DNA from: Gammaproteobacteria bacterium
Lineage (GTDB): Bacteria > Pseudomonadota > Gammaproteobacteria > Immundisolibacterales > Immundisolibacteraceae
Direction of reading: 5' to 3'
Assembly: GCA_003526065.1 (NCBI GenBank)
Contig: DQBD01000272.1
Coordinates: 1-10,572 of the forward strand
DNA: 10,572 nucleotides
The position numbers and the translations under genes are program-made. Shown in pieces: positions 1-7,023 of the stretch. The notes under the pieces were generated by a model, which was not told the DNA's origin, did not search any database, and worked only from the letters and a program-made list of their open reading frames with translations. Within the stretch, counting starts at the first letter, position 1. Each line of letters begins with the position of its first letter.

Positions 1-963
<963 letters not shown>

Positions 964-968
<5 letters not shown>

Positions 969-993
969 ATGCGCCGCTTGGAAGGAGTGTCAA
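964..993 (-). promoter_or_regulatory. Predicted sigma70-type promoter of thiC
   Basis: On the minus strand a consensus -35 TTGACA (993-988) is followed after 18 nt by TAGATT (969-964) as -10. Transcription would begin near 957 and give a leader of about 88 nt before the thiC ATG at 869. The -35 is perfect, the spacer is 1 nt longer than ideal, and the -10 matches at the key TA...T positions. This is the only strong promoter-like match in the spacer on this strand. Confidence 0.6.
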
Positions 994-1023
994 CGCACGC
1001 GCCGGGCCCCGATCACTGCCTGC

Positions 1024-1043
1024 CGACCCGATTTCGCGGGTCG
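1024..1043. repeat. 7-bp inverted repeat in the leader of the PIMT-like gene
   Basis: CGACCCG (1024-1030) and its exact complement CGGGTCG (1037-1043) flank the 6-nt loop ATTTCG. The element lies between the predicted plus-strand transcription start (about 975) and the ATG at 1074, and upstream of the thiC -35 on the other strand. No run of T follows, so it is not a convincing intrinsic terminator. It could be a leader hairpin, an operator, or chance in GC-rich DNA. Confidence 0.4.
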
Positions 1044-1073
1044 CTGTCCGCCCCGATACGAACGACCGAACCT

Positions 1074-1736
1074 ATGAACAGTCCGGACCTTGCTGGTGCG
1101 CGTTTCAACATGCTCCTGAATCAGGTGCGTGCCTGGGACGTGTCCGATGAGCACGTGCTCGACCTGCTGGCTGACATGCCGCGCGAGGCTTTCGTCCCCC
1201 CAGCCTATCGCAAGCTGGCCTATGCCGACCTGATGCTGCCGATCGGGCATGGTCAGGTCATGCTGGCGCCCAAGCTGGAGGCGCGCTTTTTGCAGGCGTT
1301 GGCGCTGCGGTCGAGTGACGTCGTGCTGGAGGTCGGCGCCGGCACGGGCTACATGGCGGCCCTGATGGCCCGTCTGGCGGCCTTCGTGACCACCGTCGAC
1401 GTCGTGCCAGAACTGGCCGAGTCGGCGGCCCTGACGCTGGCGGAGCAGGGGGTGCGCAATGTGCGCGTGGAGACCGGCAATGCCGCCGAAGGCTGGCCCG
1501 ATCACGGGCCCTATGACGCGATCATGATCAGCGGTTCGCTGCCGGAGCTGCCACAGCCGTTCCTGAACAGCCTGAAGGTTGGTGGCCGGTTGGCGGCCGT
1601 GGTTGGCAAGCGGCCGGCCATGCAGGCGATTGTGGTGACCCGTCGCGCGGCCGAGGACTGGCACCGTGAGGTCCTGTTCGAGACGGACGTGCCGTCCCTG
1701 CTGCACGTGCGGGCGCCGGCGGCGTTCGAGTTCTGA
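1074..1736 (+). CDS. Protein-L-isoaspartate methyltransferase-like SAM methyltransferase (Pcm-like, tolC-linked subgroup)
   Basis: The 220-residue protein has the fold and length of Pcm-type methyltransferases. SAM motif I is VLEVGAGTGY (residues 84-93), the acidic residue after strand 2 is D109 (TTVDV), and motif II is YDAIMISGS (147-155), followed by LPELPQPFLNSLKVGGRL. The N-terminal block ARFNMLLNQVRAWDV (9-23) is typical of the Pcm-like proteins that sit beside tolC in pseudomonads and relatives. The start at 1074 places this block correctly; the longer frame from the ATG at 969 adds non-family sequence and would start inside the predicted -10. In true isoaspartyl methyltransferases the substrate loop carries a T-I-S-x-P sequence; here the matching stretch is GHGQVMLAPKLEA (58-70), without that serine. 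It is probably cytosolic, as no signal peptide is seen. The fold is well supported, but repair of isoaspartyl residues is doubtful. The stop is 12 nt before the rhodanese start, so the two are likely co-transcribed. Confidence 0.85.
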   Translation: MNSPDLAGARFNMLLNQVRAWDVSDEHVLDLLADMPREAFVPPAYRKLAYADLMLPIGHGQVMLAPKLEARFLQALALRSSDVVLEVGAGTGYMAALMARLAAFVTTVDVVPELAESAALTLAEQGVRNVRVETGNAAEGWPDHGPYDAIMISGSLPELPQPFLNSLKVGGRLAAVVGKRPAMQAIVVTRRAAEDWHREVLFETDVPSLLHVRAPAAFEF

Positions 1737-1748
1737 GGCGCGTCCGGC

Positions 1749-2072
1749 GTGCGCGAACTCTCGGTACAGGCGCTACATGCGGCCCGCGTCGGTGGGCAGG
1801 CCGTCGACTGGCAGATCGTGGATGTACGCGAACCCTGGGAGCATGCAATCTGCGCCCTGGAGGAGGCTGTGCTGATACCAATGGCCGAGTTGCCGCGTCG
1901 GTTGGGGGAACTCGATCCGCTCCGGCCCACCGTGGCGCTTTGCCACCATGGCGTGCGCAGTTTTCAGGTAGGGCTGTGGCTGGAGCGCCAGGGTTTCTCC
2001 GATGTGGCCAATCTGACCGGCGGCATTGACGCCTGGGCCAGGGACATCGACCCAGACATGGCGTCGTATTGA
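1749..2072 (+). CDS. Single-domain rhodanese-like sulfurtransferase
   Basis: This is a 107-residue single rhodanese domain. It has the entry motif VDVREPWEH (residues 24-32), the IPMAELPRRL helix (43-52), and a cysteine active-site loop C65-H-H-G-V-R-S71 matching the C-x2-G-x-R-S pattern of active sulfurtransferases. It ends with the CH2B-like block LTGGIDAWA (89-97). C65 would carry the persulfide. The start is GTG with GAGG (1735-1738) ten nt upstream, overlapping the stop of the PIMT-like gene, which points to coupled expression. No signal peptide is present, so it should act in the cytosol. Its sulfur donor and acceptor cannot be told from the sequence. The domain resembles GlpE/PspE-type proteins in size, but the active-site loop differs from theirs, so no symbol is given. 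tolC follows after 37 nt. Confidence 0.9.
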   Translation: MRELSVQALHAARVGGQAVDWQIVDVREPWEHAICALEEAVLIPMAELPRRLGELDPLRPTVALCHHGVRSFQVGLWLERQGFSDVANLTGGIDAWARDIDPDMASY

Positions 2073-2109
2073 CAGCGCCGCCCGTCATCACGCTTTGCGG
2101 ACCCGACTC

Positions 2110-3477
2110 ATGAAAAAGAACGCGATTGCTGCTGCACTGGTCGCCATCCTGGCTGCGTCGCCGGCGGCAGCGGAGGACCTGCTGGCGGTGTACCAGCAGG
2201 CCACCCGCAACGATGCACAGTTGCAGGCGGCGGCGGCGGCGCGCGACGCCGCGCACGAGCTCCGGCCGCAGGCCCTGTCGTTCGTGCTGCCCAACATCCA
2301 GGCGAGCGCCGAGACGGCGAAGAACACGCTGCGCACCGACTCGATGGGTACCTTCCCGCCCAGTGGACGGTCCGAGTTCAACAGCCACTATTGGCAGTTG
2401 CAACTGGTACAGCCGCTGTTCAACTGGCAGCTGATTGCCGGCCTGGGACAGGCTGACGCACTGGTGCGTCAGGCCGACAACCAGTACGCCTTCGCGGAAC
2501 AGGAGCTGATGTTGCGGACCGCCGACCGCTATTTCGGCGTGCTGGCGGCGATCGACGCCCTCGCGTTTGCCGAGGCGGAGAAGGCCGCCATCGGTCGACA
2601 GCTCGAGCAGGCCAAGCAGCGCTTCGAGGTGGGCCTGATCGCCATCACCGACATCCACGAGGCCCAGGCACGCTACGACCTGACCGTGGCGCAGGAGATC
2701 GACGCGCGCAGGCAGGTGGCCAACGCCATGGAGGCGCTGCGCGAAGTCACCGGCACCGGCTACGAGGCGCTGACGCCGTTGGCTGAGACGCTGCCGCTGC
2801 AGCCGCCGGTGGGGGAAACCGCCGAAGCGTGGGTGGAACAGGGACTCGAGCAGAATCCGCTGGTGGCCGCCGCGTTTGAGGCGACCGAGGCCGCGAAGAA
2901 GGAGATCGAGCGCCAGCGGGCCGGCCATTACCCAACCCTCGATGCCAGTGCGACCTACCTGAACTCAAGCGCCAACGCCAGCCGCTTCGGCGCTGGCAAT
3001 GACGGCGAAGACACCATCTACGCCCTGCAATTGAAGTTGCCCTTGTACCTGGGCGGCCGCACCAGCTCGCTGGTGCGACAGGCGCAACAGCAGTTCGTGG
3101 AAGCCCAGCAGCGCCTGGAGCAGCAACGGCGGGCGGTCGCCCGCGAAACGCGCGACGCGTACCTTGGCGTTAACTTGGCGATCAGCCGGGTCAAGGCACT
3201 CGCGCAGGCGCTGGTATCCAACCAGAGCGCCCTGGAAGCCACCGAGCTGGGCTATCGCGTGGGGACCCGTACGTCGGTGGACGTCCTTGATGCCGAACGC
3301 GAGTTGTATCGCGCCAAACGGGACCTGGCCACGGCGCGTTACGAATACGTTCTGAACGTACTGCGGCTGGAACAGGCATCCGGTCAGCTGGGCGCCGATG
3401 ATCTGCAGCGCGTCAACGGCTGGTTGGCACAGGCTGCCGCCGAAGAGGCGACCGAAGCCGAAGTCAGCGCGCCCTAG
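2110..3477 (+). CDS. tolC: Outer-membrane efflux/secretion channel TolC
   Basis: TolC trimers form the outer-membrane barrel and long periplasmic tunnel used by multidrug pumps and type I secretion. The 455-residue precursor begins with a signal peptide (MKKN, hydrophobic stretch 5-18, cleavage predicted after ASPAAA at residue 21, mature start EDLLAVYQQ). The two internal structural repeats are visible: RFEVGLIAITDIHEAQARYD (171-190) and GYRVGTRTSVDVLDAERELY (381-400). D391 and D394 in VDVLDA correspond to the aspartates lining the periplasmic aperture in E. coli TolC. Strand and helix landmarks QPLFNW (101-106) and LPLYLGGR (310-317) fit the family. The C-terminal tail is shorter than in E. 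coli. The ATG at 2110 is chosen because it gives an intact signal peptide; a longer frame back to 2026 overlaps the rhodanese gene and lacks one. There is only a weak GCGGA upstream. It is probably the last gene of the operon and converges on waaA. Confidence 0.95.
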   Translation: MKKNAIAAALVAILAASPAAAEDLLAVYQQATRNDAQLQAAAAARDAAHELRPQALSFVLPNIQASAETAKNTLRTDSMGTFPPSGRSEFNSHYWQLQLVQPLFNWQLIAGLGQADALVRQADNQYAFAEQELMLRTADRYFGVLAAIDALAFAEAEKAAIGRQLEQAKQRFEVGLIAITDIHEAQARYDLTVAQEIDARRQVANAMEALREVTGTGYEALTPLAETLPLQPPVGETAEAWVEQGLEQNPLVAAAFEATEAAKKEIERQRAGHYPTLDASATYLNSSANASRFGAGNDGEDTIYALQLKLPLYLGGRTSSLVRQAQQQFVEAQQRLEQQRRAVARETRDAYLGVNLAISRVKALAQALVSNQSALEATELGYRVGTRTSVDVLDAERELYRAKRDLATARYEYVLNVLRLEQASGQLGADDLQRVNGWLAQAAAEEATEAEVSAP

Positions 3478-3492
3478 GGGCGGCGTCGCGGC

Positions 3493-4755
3493 CTAGCCTG
3501 GCAAGTACGGGGTCAGCAGCGCCAGCGTGCGCGCTGTTGCGCCACGATGTTGCGACACCAGGACGCTGGCTGCCCGGCCCATGCGGTCGCGCGCCGAGGC
3601 CGTGCTGATCAGCGTGTGCAGTTGCGTGGCCAGTGCGTCGGCATCCATCACCTCGGCGCCGGCACCGGCGGTCAGCACCTGGCTCCTCAACTCCCAGAAG
3701 TTGTGCATGTGCGGCCCGAACAGGATGGGCTTGCTCTGTTGGGCCGGTTCGATCAGGTTGTGGCCGCCGACCGGCGCCAGGCTGCCGCCAACGAACACCA
3801 CGTCCGCAGCGGCCATCAAGCCAGGCAGTTCGCCGAGCGTGTCGGCCAGGTACACCGTACAGTCGGCGTGGTCGTCGGTGCTGCGGCGGCGCGTGGCCCA
3901 GCCCTGTTTCTGACACAGTTGCGCCACTTCGTCGAAGCGCTGGGGGTGGCGTGGCGCCAGGATCAGCGCGGCGGTCGGGTGGCGCTCGCGCAGCGCCGTG
4001 TGCGCCCGCAGGACCGCGTCTTCTTCCCCGGCATGCGTGCTGGCAGCAAGCCATACCGGCCGGTCCTGCCCGAGGCGCTGGCGCAGGGCAACGCCGGACG
4101 CCGGGTCCGCGCGCTGGGCGTCGAACTTGATGTTCCCCGTGACGGTCACGCGCGCAGCCGCCAGGCCCAGCGTGCGCAGCCGGGTGGCGTCGGTGGCGGT
4201 TTGTGCGCCGGCATGTGCCAGCTGCGACAGTGTCTGTGCGGTGAGTGCCGACCACCGTCGATAGCCGCGTGCCGAGCGCTCCGACAGGCGGGCGTTGGCC
4301 AGGATCACGGGAATGTTACGTGCGGTGGCGGTGAACAGCAGGTTGGGCCACAGCTCGGTTTCCATGATGACGCCGACACATGGCTGCAAACGGTCGAAGA
4401 AGCGGCGAACCGCGCCCGGCGTGTCGTAGGGGAGATAGCAGTGGGTCACACGCCGGTCGAAGCGCCGTCGCAGCTGCGCCGAGCCGGTTGGCGTGATTGT
4501 CGTCACCGTCAGCGGCAGCTGAGGATAGCGCGCAAGCAACGCCTCGATCAGTGGAGCCGCCGCGTTGACTTCGCCCACCGAGACCGCATGCAGCCACACC
4601 CCACCCGTTGGCAGTCCGCGGGGCAGCCCCAGCCGTTCATGCCAGCGTCGGCGGTATGCCGCTTCACGACGGCTTCGCCATAACAGTCGGCCGAATGCAA
4701 TCGGCAGGCCGACGCGCACCAGACCGGAATAGACACATCGATGGACGCGACTCAC
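3493..4755 (-). CDS. waaA: 3-deoxy-D-manno-octulosonic acid (Kdo) transferase WaaA/KdtA
   Basis: WaaA is an inner-membrane-anchored GT-B glycosyltransferase that adds Kdo from CMP-Kdo to lipid IVA, the first step of LPS core assembly. The 420-residue protein has an N-terminal hydrophobic segment (about residues 7-26) followed by the basic AAYRRRWHERLGL. The catalytic-base region is WLHAVSVGE, with E62, and the donor-side motif METELWPNL includes E132 and E134. The C-terminal nucleotide-sugar domain carries FVGGSLAPVGGHNLIEP and ILFGPHMHNF. The chosen start is GTG at 4755, with GGGGA eight nt upstream; TTG at 4758 is an alternative giving one extra residue. No in-frame ATG lies in this region. 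Its first 15 bases overlap the start of the divergent kinase-fold gene. Its 3' end faces tolC across 15 bp with no clear terminator. Confidence 0.95.
   Translation of the reverse strand: MSRVHRCVYSGLVRVGLPIAFGRLLWRSRREAAYRRRWHERLGLPRGLPTGGVWLHAVSVGEVNAAAPLIEALLARYPQLPLTVTTITPTGSAQLRRRFDRRVTHCYLPYDTPGAVRRFFDRLQPCVGVIMETELWPNLLFTATARNIPVILANARLSERSARGYRRWSALTAQTLSQLAHAGAQTATDATRLRTLGLAAARVTVTGNIKFDAQRADPASGVALRQRLGQDRPVWLAASTHAGEEDAVLRAHTALRERHPTAALILAPRHPQRFDEVAQLCQKQGWATRRRSTDDHADCTVYLADTLGELPGLMAAADVVFVGGSLAPVGGHNLIEPAQQSKPILFGPHMHNFWELRSQVLTAGAGAEVMDADALATQLHTLISTASARDRMGRAASVLVSQHRGATARTLALLTPYLPG
4686..4713. repeat. 7-bp inverted repeat near the waaA / kinase-fold divergent starts
   Basis: GTCGGCC (4686-4692) and its exact complement GGCCGAC (4707-4713) are separated by 14 nt. 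The pair lies inside the first 25 codons of waaA and ends 27 nt before the ATG of the divergent gene, where an operator or leader hairpin could act on it. It may simply reflect the codons of V-G-L and F-G-R-L in a GC-rich gene. Confidence 0.25.
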
Positions 4756-5505
4756 CAATCAGATCCCCGACAGGCCGGGCGTCGGCTGCGCCGGATCAGC
4801 GCCGGGCGCTTGCAGCGCCTGCTGCAGGGCGCCCGTATTCTTGAGCAGGACCCGCACGGAATTAAGGTGGCGCAACTGCCGTCCGGCACCATCCTGAAGT
4901 TGTTTCGGCGCAAGCGCCTGCTGTCGTCGGCTGCCTGGCGGCCGTACGCGTTGCGTTTCGTGGACAACGCGCGGTTGCTTCAGCAGCGGGCCATTCCCAC
5001 TGTTCAGATACGCAGCTACCTGCATTGTCCGCAGCGGGCGCGTCACGTGGTGGCCTACCGCCCGTTGCCCGGGCAGGTGCTGCGTGATCGCCTGGCGCAG
5101 GGCGAGGCGATCGACTGGCGGCGCGTGGCCGCCTTCGTGGCCGGGCTGCATGACAGCGGGGTCTATTTCCGGTCTTTGCACAGTGGCAACGTGGTGTGTG
5201 TGCACGGTGGAGGGTTCGGCCTGATCGATATCGCCGACATGCGCGTGTTTGCCAAACCGCTGGGGCTAGGGCGCCGTGTGCGCAACCTGCGGCCGCTGCT
5301 ACGTGACCCGCAGATGGCACCGCTTCGGGAGCGCGAGGTGTTCGGCACGTTTCTGGAGGCGTATGTGGAGGCGACTCAGTGGCACGGCCTGGGGGCCAGC
5401 AGGCTTCAGGCACTGGCCTGGCGCCGCTGGTCGCGGTTCAGTCGTCCCCGGCCGGCGGCAGGTCCTGGGCCGGTTCGTCCAGAGGCAAGCGATAGTCACC
5501 GCTGA
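4741..5505 (+). CDS. LPS (Kdo/WaaP-type) kinase-fold protein, 'toluene tolerance' Ttg8-like; possible pseudokinase
   Basis: This 254-residue protein has the small kinase fold of the Kdo-kinase/WaaP and aminoglycoside-phosphotransferase group. Visible elements are the GIKVAQLPSGTILKLFRRKR segment (residues 40-59) with likely ATP-lysine K53, the family-typical LLSSAAWRPYALRF (60-73), AYRPLPGQVLRDRL (105-118) as hinge region, the loop YFRSLHSGNVV (142-152), and metal-binding LIDIAD with D163. The loop aligns with H-G-D-L-H-x-G-N of active relatives, but the catalytic aspartate position is S145, while N150 and D163 are kept. ATP binding is therefore plausible and catalysis uncertain. Residues 233-254 form an Arg/Pro-rich tail encoded opposite the end of yacG. 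The homologous region begins around residue 19, so a non-ATG start further in is possible, but no closer ATG exists. There is no clear ribosome binding site. Divergence from waaA suggests a role with the LPS inner core; this is inference. Confidence 0.8.
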   Translation: MDATHQSDPRQAGRRLRRISAGRLQRLLQGARILEQDPHGIKVAQLPSGTILKLFRRKRLLSSAAWRPYALRFVDNARLLQQRAIPTVQIRSYLHCPQRARHVVAYRPLPGQVLRDRLAQGEAIDWRRVAAFVAGLHDSGVYFRSLHSGNVVCVHGGGFGLIDIADMRVFAKPLGLGRRVRNLRPLLRDPQMAPLREREVFGTFLEAYVEATQWHGLGASRLQALAWRRWSRFSRPRPAAGPGPVRPEASDSHR

Positions 5506-5617
5506 GCCAGCTTCCCAGATCGGCCATCTTGCAGCGTTCGCTGCAGAACGGCCGATAGGGGTTGTCCACGGACCAGGCGCTGGCGGCGTCGCAGGTGGGG
5601 CAGCGCACGGTGCTCAC
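5438..5617 (-). CDS. yacG: DNA gyrase inhibitor YacG (zinc-finger protein)
   Basis: YacG is a small zinc protein that binds GyrB and blocks DNA binding by gyrase. The 59-residue product carries CPTC (C6, C9) and FCSERC (C25, C29), the four-cysteine zinc knuckle of the family. These are followed by the hallmark KMADLGSWLSGDYRLP (30-45) and an acidic tail ending in GDD. The GTG at 5617 overlaps the zapD stop in a GTGA arrangement, the coupled form expected in this operon. A longer frame from GTG at 5629 would add LQPV-type residues encoded by the end of zapD and is less likely. The last 68 bases lie antisense to the 3' end of the kinase-fold gene. It appears to be the final gene of the pilB-to-yacG run. 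Confidence 0.93.
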   Translation of the reverse strand: MSTVRCPTCDAASAWSVDNPYRPFCSERCKMADLGSWLSGDYRLPLDEPAQDLPPAGDD

Positions 5618-6387
5618 AGGCTGCAGCACATCAGGCGGAACTCGACGTCCTCGTCGGCGGGCAGCGGCTTGCCGCGATCACAGTAGCGCACGAACCGAAT
5701 GGAGAAGCGATGTCGGCCGGCGCTGACTTCCGGGTAGTAGGGGGAGCCCAGCGGCAGCAGGATACGCAGCAATTGGTGTGACTGACCGGCATCCAGTGAG
5801 CGCTGGTAGAAACCCAGCTGCGCTGATTCAACCGCAGACCCGGCCGATTGGCGGATCAGCGTCAGGATGAGCGCGGTGGCACTGCCCAGGCTGCTGAATG
5901 GCTCGGCCCAGGCATTGAGATCCTGTTCCCGCTGCGCGGCGGGCCGCGCCAGCCAGTAGCGGTAGGCAGGTTGATCGAAGTCGCAATTGCCCAGGGCCAG
6001 GTTATGGCGTTTGCGCAGCTGCGTGATCATGTCGCTTTCCAGCAGGCTCTGGGCAAACGGCAGTGGCACGTTGTGCAGCCGGTCGACTTCTTCGTCCAGC
6101 TGATCGAGCACGTTTTGCAGGCGGCCCCGGTCAACTTCCGGTGCCCGCTGCATGCTGGTGAGGATGCCGGCCAGCCGTTCCAGTTCCTTGATGACCTCCA
6201 GGCGCAGGTCGCTGCGCGTGAGCAGGTCGGCGAGGTCGAGCAGGCGCGCAACGGTGGCCCGGTGATGCCAGATCTGGTCACCACCGAGACTGTCATGCAG
6301 GGTGCGCAACACGAATTCCACCCGCAGAAGCAGGCGCATGCGTTCGTTGAGCGGTTGCTCGTAAGCGACGAAGTCGGGGGGGGTCAT
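5614..6387 (-). CDS. zapD: Cell division protein ZapD (Z-ring-associated, DUF1342/YacF)
   Basis: ZapD is a cytosolic dimer that bundles FtsZ filaments and helps stabilise the Z ring. The 257-residue product is close to the E. coli length. Family landmarks are visible: YEQPLNERMRLLLRVEF (residues 9-25), RLEVIKELERL (62-72, matching R-x-E-L-L-K-E-L-D), the GNCDFDQPAYRYWL block (133-146), LTLIRQSA (175-182), LGFYQ (191-195), YYPEVSAGRHRFSIRF (217-232) and the ending VEFRLMCC. The ATG at 6387 puts the EQPLNE motif at the expected distance from the N terminus. It lies 30 nt after the coaE stop and overlaps yacG by 4 nt. The coaE-zapD-yacG order is the same as that around E. coli yacF/yacG. Confidence 0.95.
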   Translation of the reverse strand: MTPPDFVAYEQPLNERMRLLLRVEFVLRTLHDSLGGDQIWHHRATVARLLDLADLLTRSDLRLEVIKELERLAGILTSMQRAPEVDRGRLQNVLDQLDEEVDRLHNVPLPFAQSLLESDMITQLRKRHNLALGNCDFDQPAYRYWLARPAAQREQDLNAWAEPFSSLGSATALILTLIRQSAGSAVESAQLGFYQRSLDAGQSHQLLRILLPLGSPYYPEVSAGRHRFSIRFVRYCDRGKPLPADEDVEFRLMCCSL

Positions 6388-6417
6388 GGCCCGCAGTTGC
6401 CCGTTCTGGCGGCGTGG

Positions 6418-7023
6418 CTAGCGATCCCTGGCCCAGTCAAGATAGTGCGCGTGCAGTATTTCGAGCTGGTGCTGCAAGTGATCGACATCATTCGCATTGT
6501 CGACCACGTCGTCCGCACCTTCAAGCCTCTGTTCACGTGATGCTTGTGCGGCGAGCATGGCGCGGCCCTGATCGAGGGTCATGCCGTCGCGCTGCATGAG
6601 ACGTTGCAGTTGGGTTTCCACAGGCACGTCGACGACCAGCACGCGCTGCACCAGGGCGCGCAGCCGGGGCGCCTCGGTCAGCAGCGCGCAGTCGAGCACG
6701 CAGTAAGGCGCGACGACCTGCGCCAGTTGTTCGCGGATACGTTTTTCGATCAGCGGGTGCAGGATCTGTTCCAGGCGTCGGCGTTGTTGTGGGTCGGCGA
6801 ACACCCGTTCGCGCAGGTGGCGACGATTGAGGGAGCCGTCTGTGTGCAGCACCGAGGTGCCGAACGTGGCGGCCACCTCGGCCAGCCCTACCGTGCCTGG
6901 CTGCACGACGTCACGCGCCGCCTGGTCGGCGTCGATCACCGGTATACCGCGTGCGCGAAAGAATGCGGAGGCGGTCGATTTGCCGGCTGCAACGCCGCCG
7001 GTGAGGCCGACTACCGGCCTCAT
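6418..7023 (-). CDS. coaE: Dephospho-CoA kinase CoaE
   Basis: CoaE phosphorylates the ribose 3'-hydroxyl of dephospho-CoA, the last step of coenzyme A synthesis. The 201-residue product is of normal size. The P-loop is GLTGGVAAGKST (residues 6-17). It is followed by the DADQAARDVVQPG motif, LNRRHLRERVF, the HPLI lid motif, and DCALLTEA with the usual hydrophobic strand for substrate binding. The later VLVVDVPVETQLQRLMQRDG and VDNANDVDHLQHQ segments are also family-typical. The ATG at 7023 overlaps the pilD stop (ATGA) and places the P-loop six residues from the start as in other CoaE proteins. An in-frame extension to 7080 lies inside pilD and is rejected. Overlap with pilD suggests translational coupling. 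Confidence 0.96.
   Translation of the reverse strand: MRPVVGLTGGVAAGKSTASAFFRARGIPVIDADQAARDVVQPGTVGLAEVAATFGTSVLHTDGSLNRRHLRERVFADPQQRRRLEQILHPLIEKRIREQLAQVVAPYCVLDCALLTEAPRLRALVQRVLVVDVPVETQLQRLMQRDGMTLDQGRAMLAAQASREQRLEGADDVVDNANDVDHLQHQLEILHAHYLDWARDR

Noticed and set aside
969..1073. An upstream start (ATG at 969) for the PIMT-like protein
   Set aside because: The extra 35 residues have no family similarity, and the ATG would lie inside the predicted promoter and before its transcription start.
2069..2109. A perfect TTGACA at 2069-2074 as a possible own promoter for tolC
   Set aside because: No acceptable -10 hexamer lies 16-18 nt downstream (the bases there read GCTTTG), and the hexamer is formed by the end of the rhodanese stop codon.
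2221..2250. GGC/GCG trinucleotide run in tolC
   Set aside because: It encodes a short Ala stretch in the first periplasmic helix. It is plausible coding sequence in a GC-rich gene and too short to call a contingency repeat.
1528..2928. A 466-codon minus-strand frame opposite the PIMT-like, rhodanese and tolC genes
   Set aside because: It crosses three well-supported genes and gives low-complexity Arg/Pro/Gly-rich sequence, so it is a shadow frame.
3470..3482. Short palindrome CGCCCTAGGGGCG at the tolC stop as a bidirectional terminator for tolC and waaA
   Set aside because: The stem is 5 bp with a 3-nt loop and no T run follows on either strand. It is too weak to call a terminator.
3547..4683. 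A 378-codon plus-strand frame opposite waaA
   Set aside because: All WaaA motifs are on the minus strand, and the plus frame resembles nothing known.
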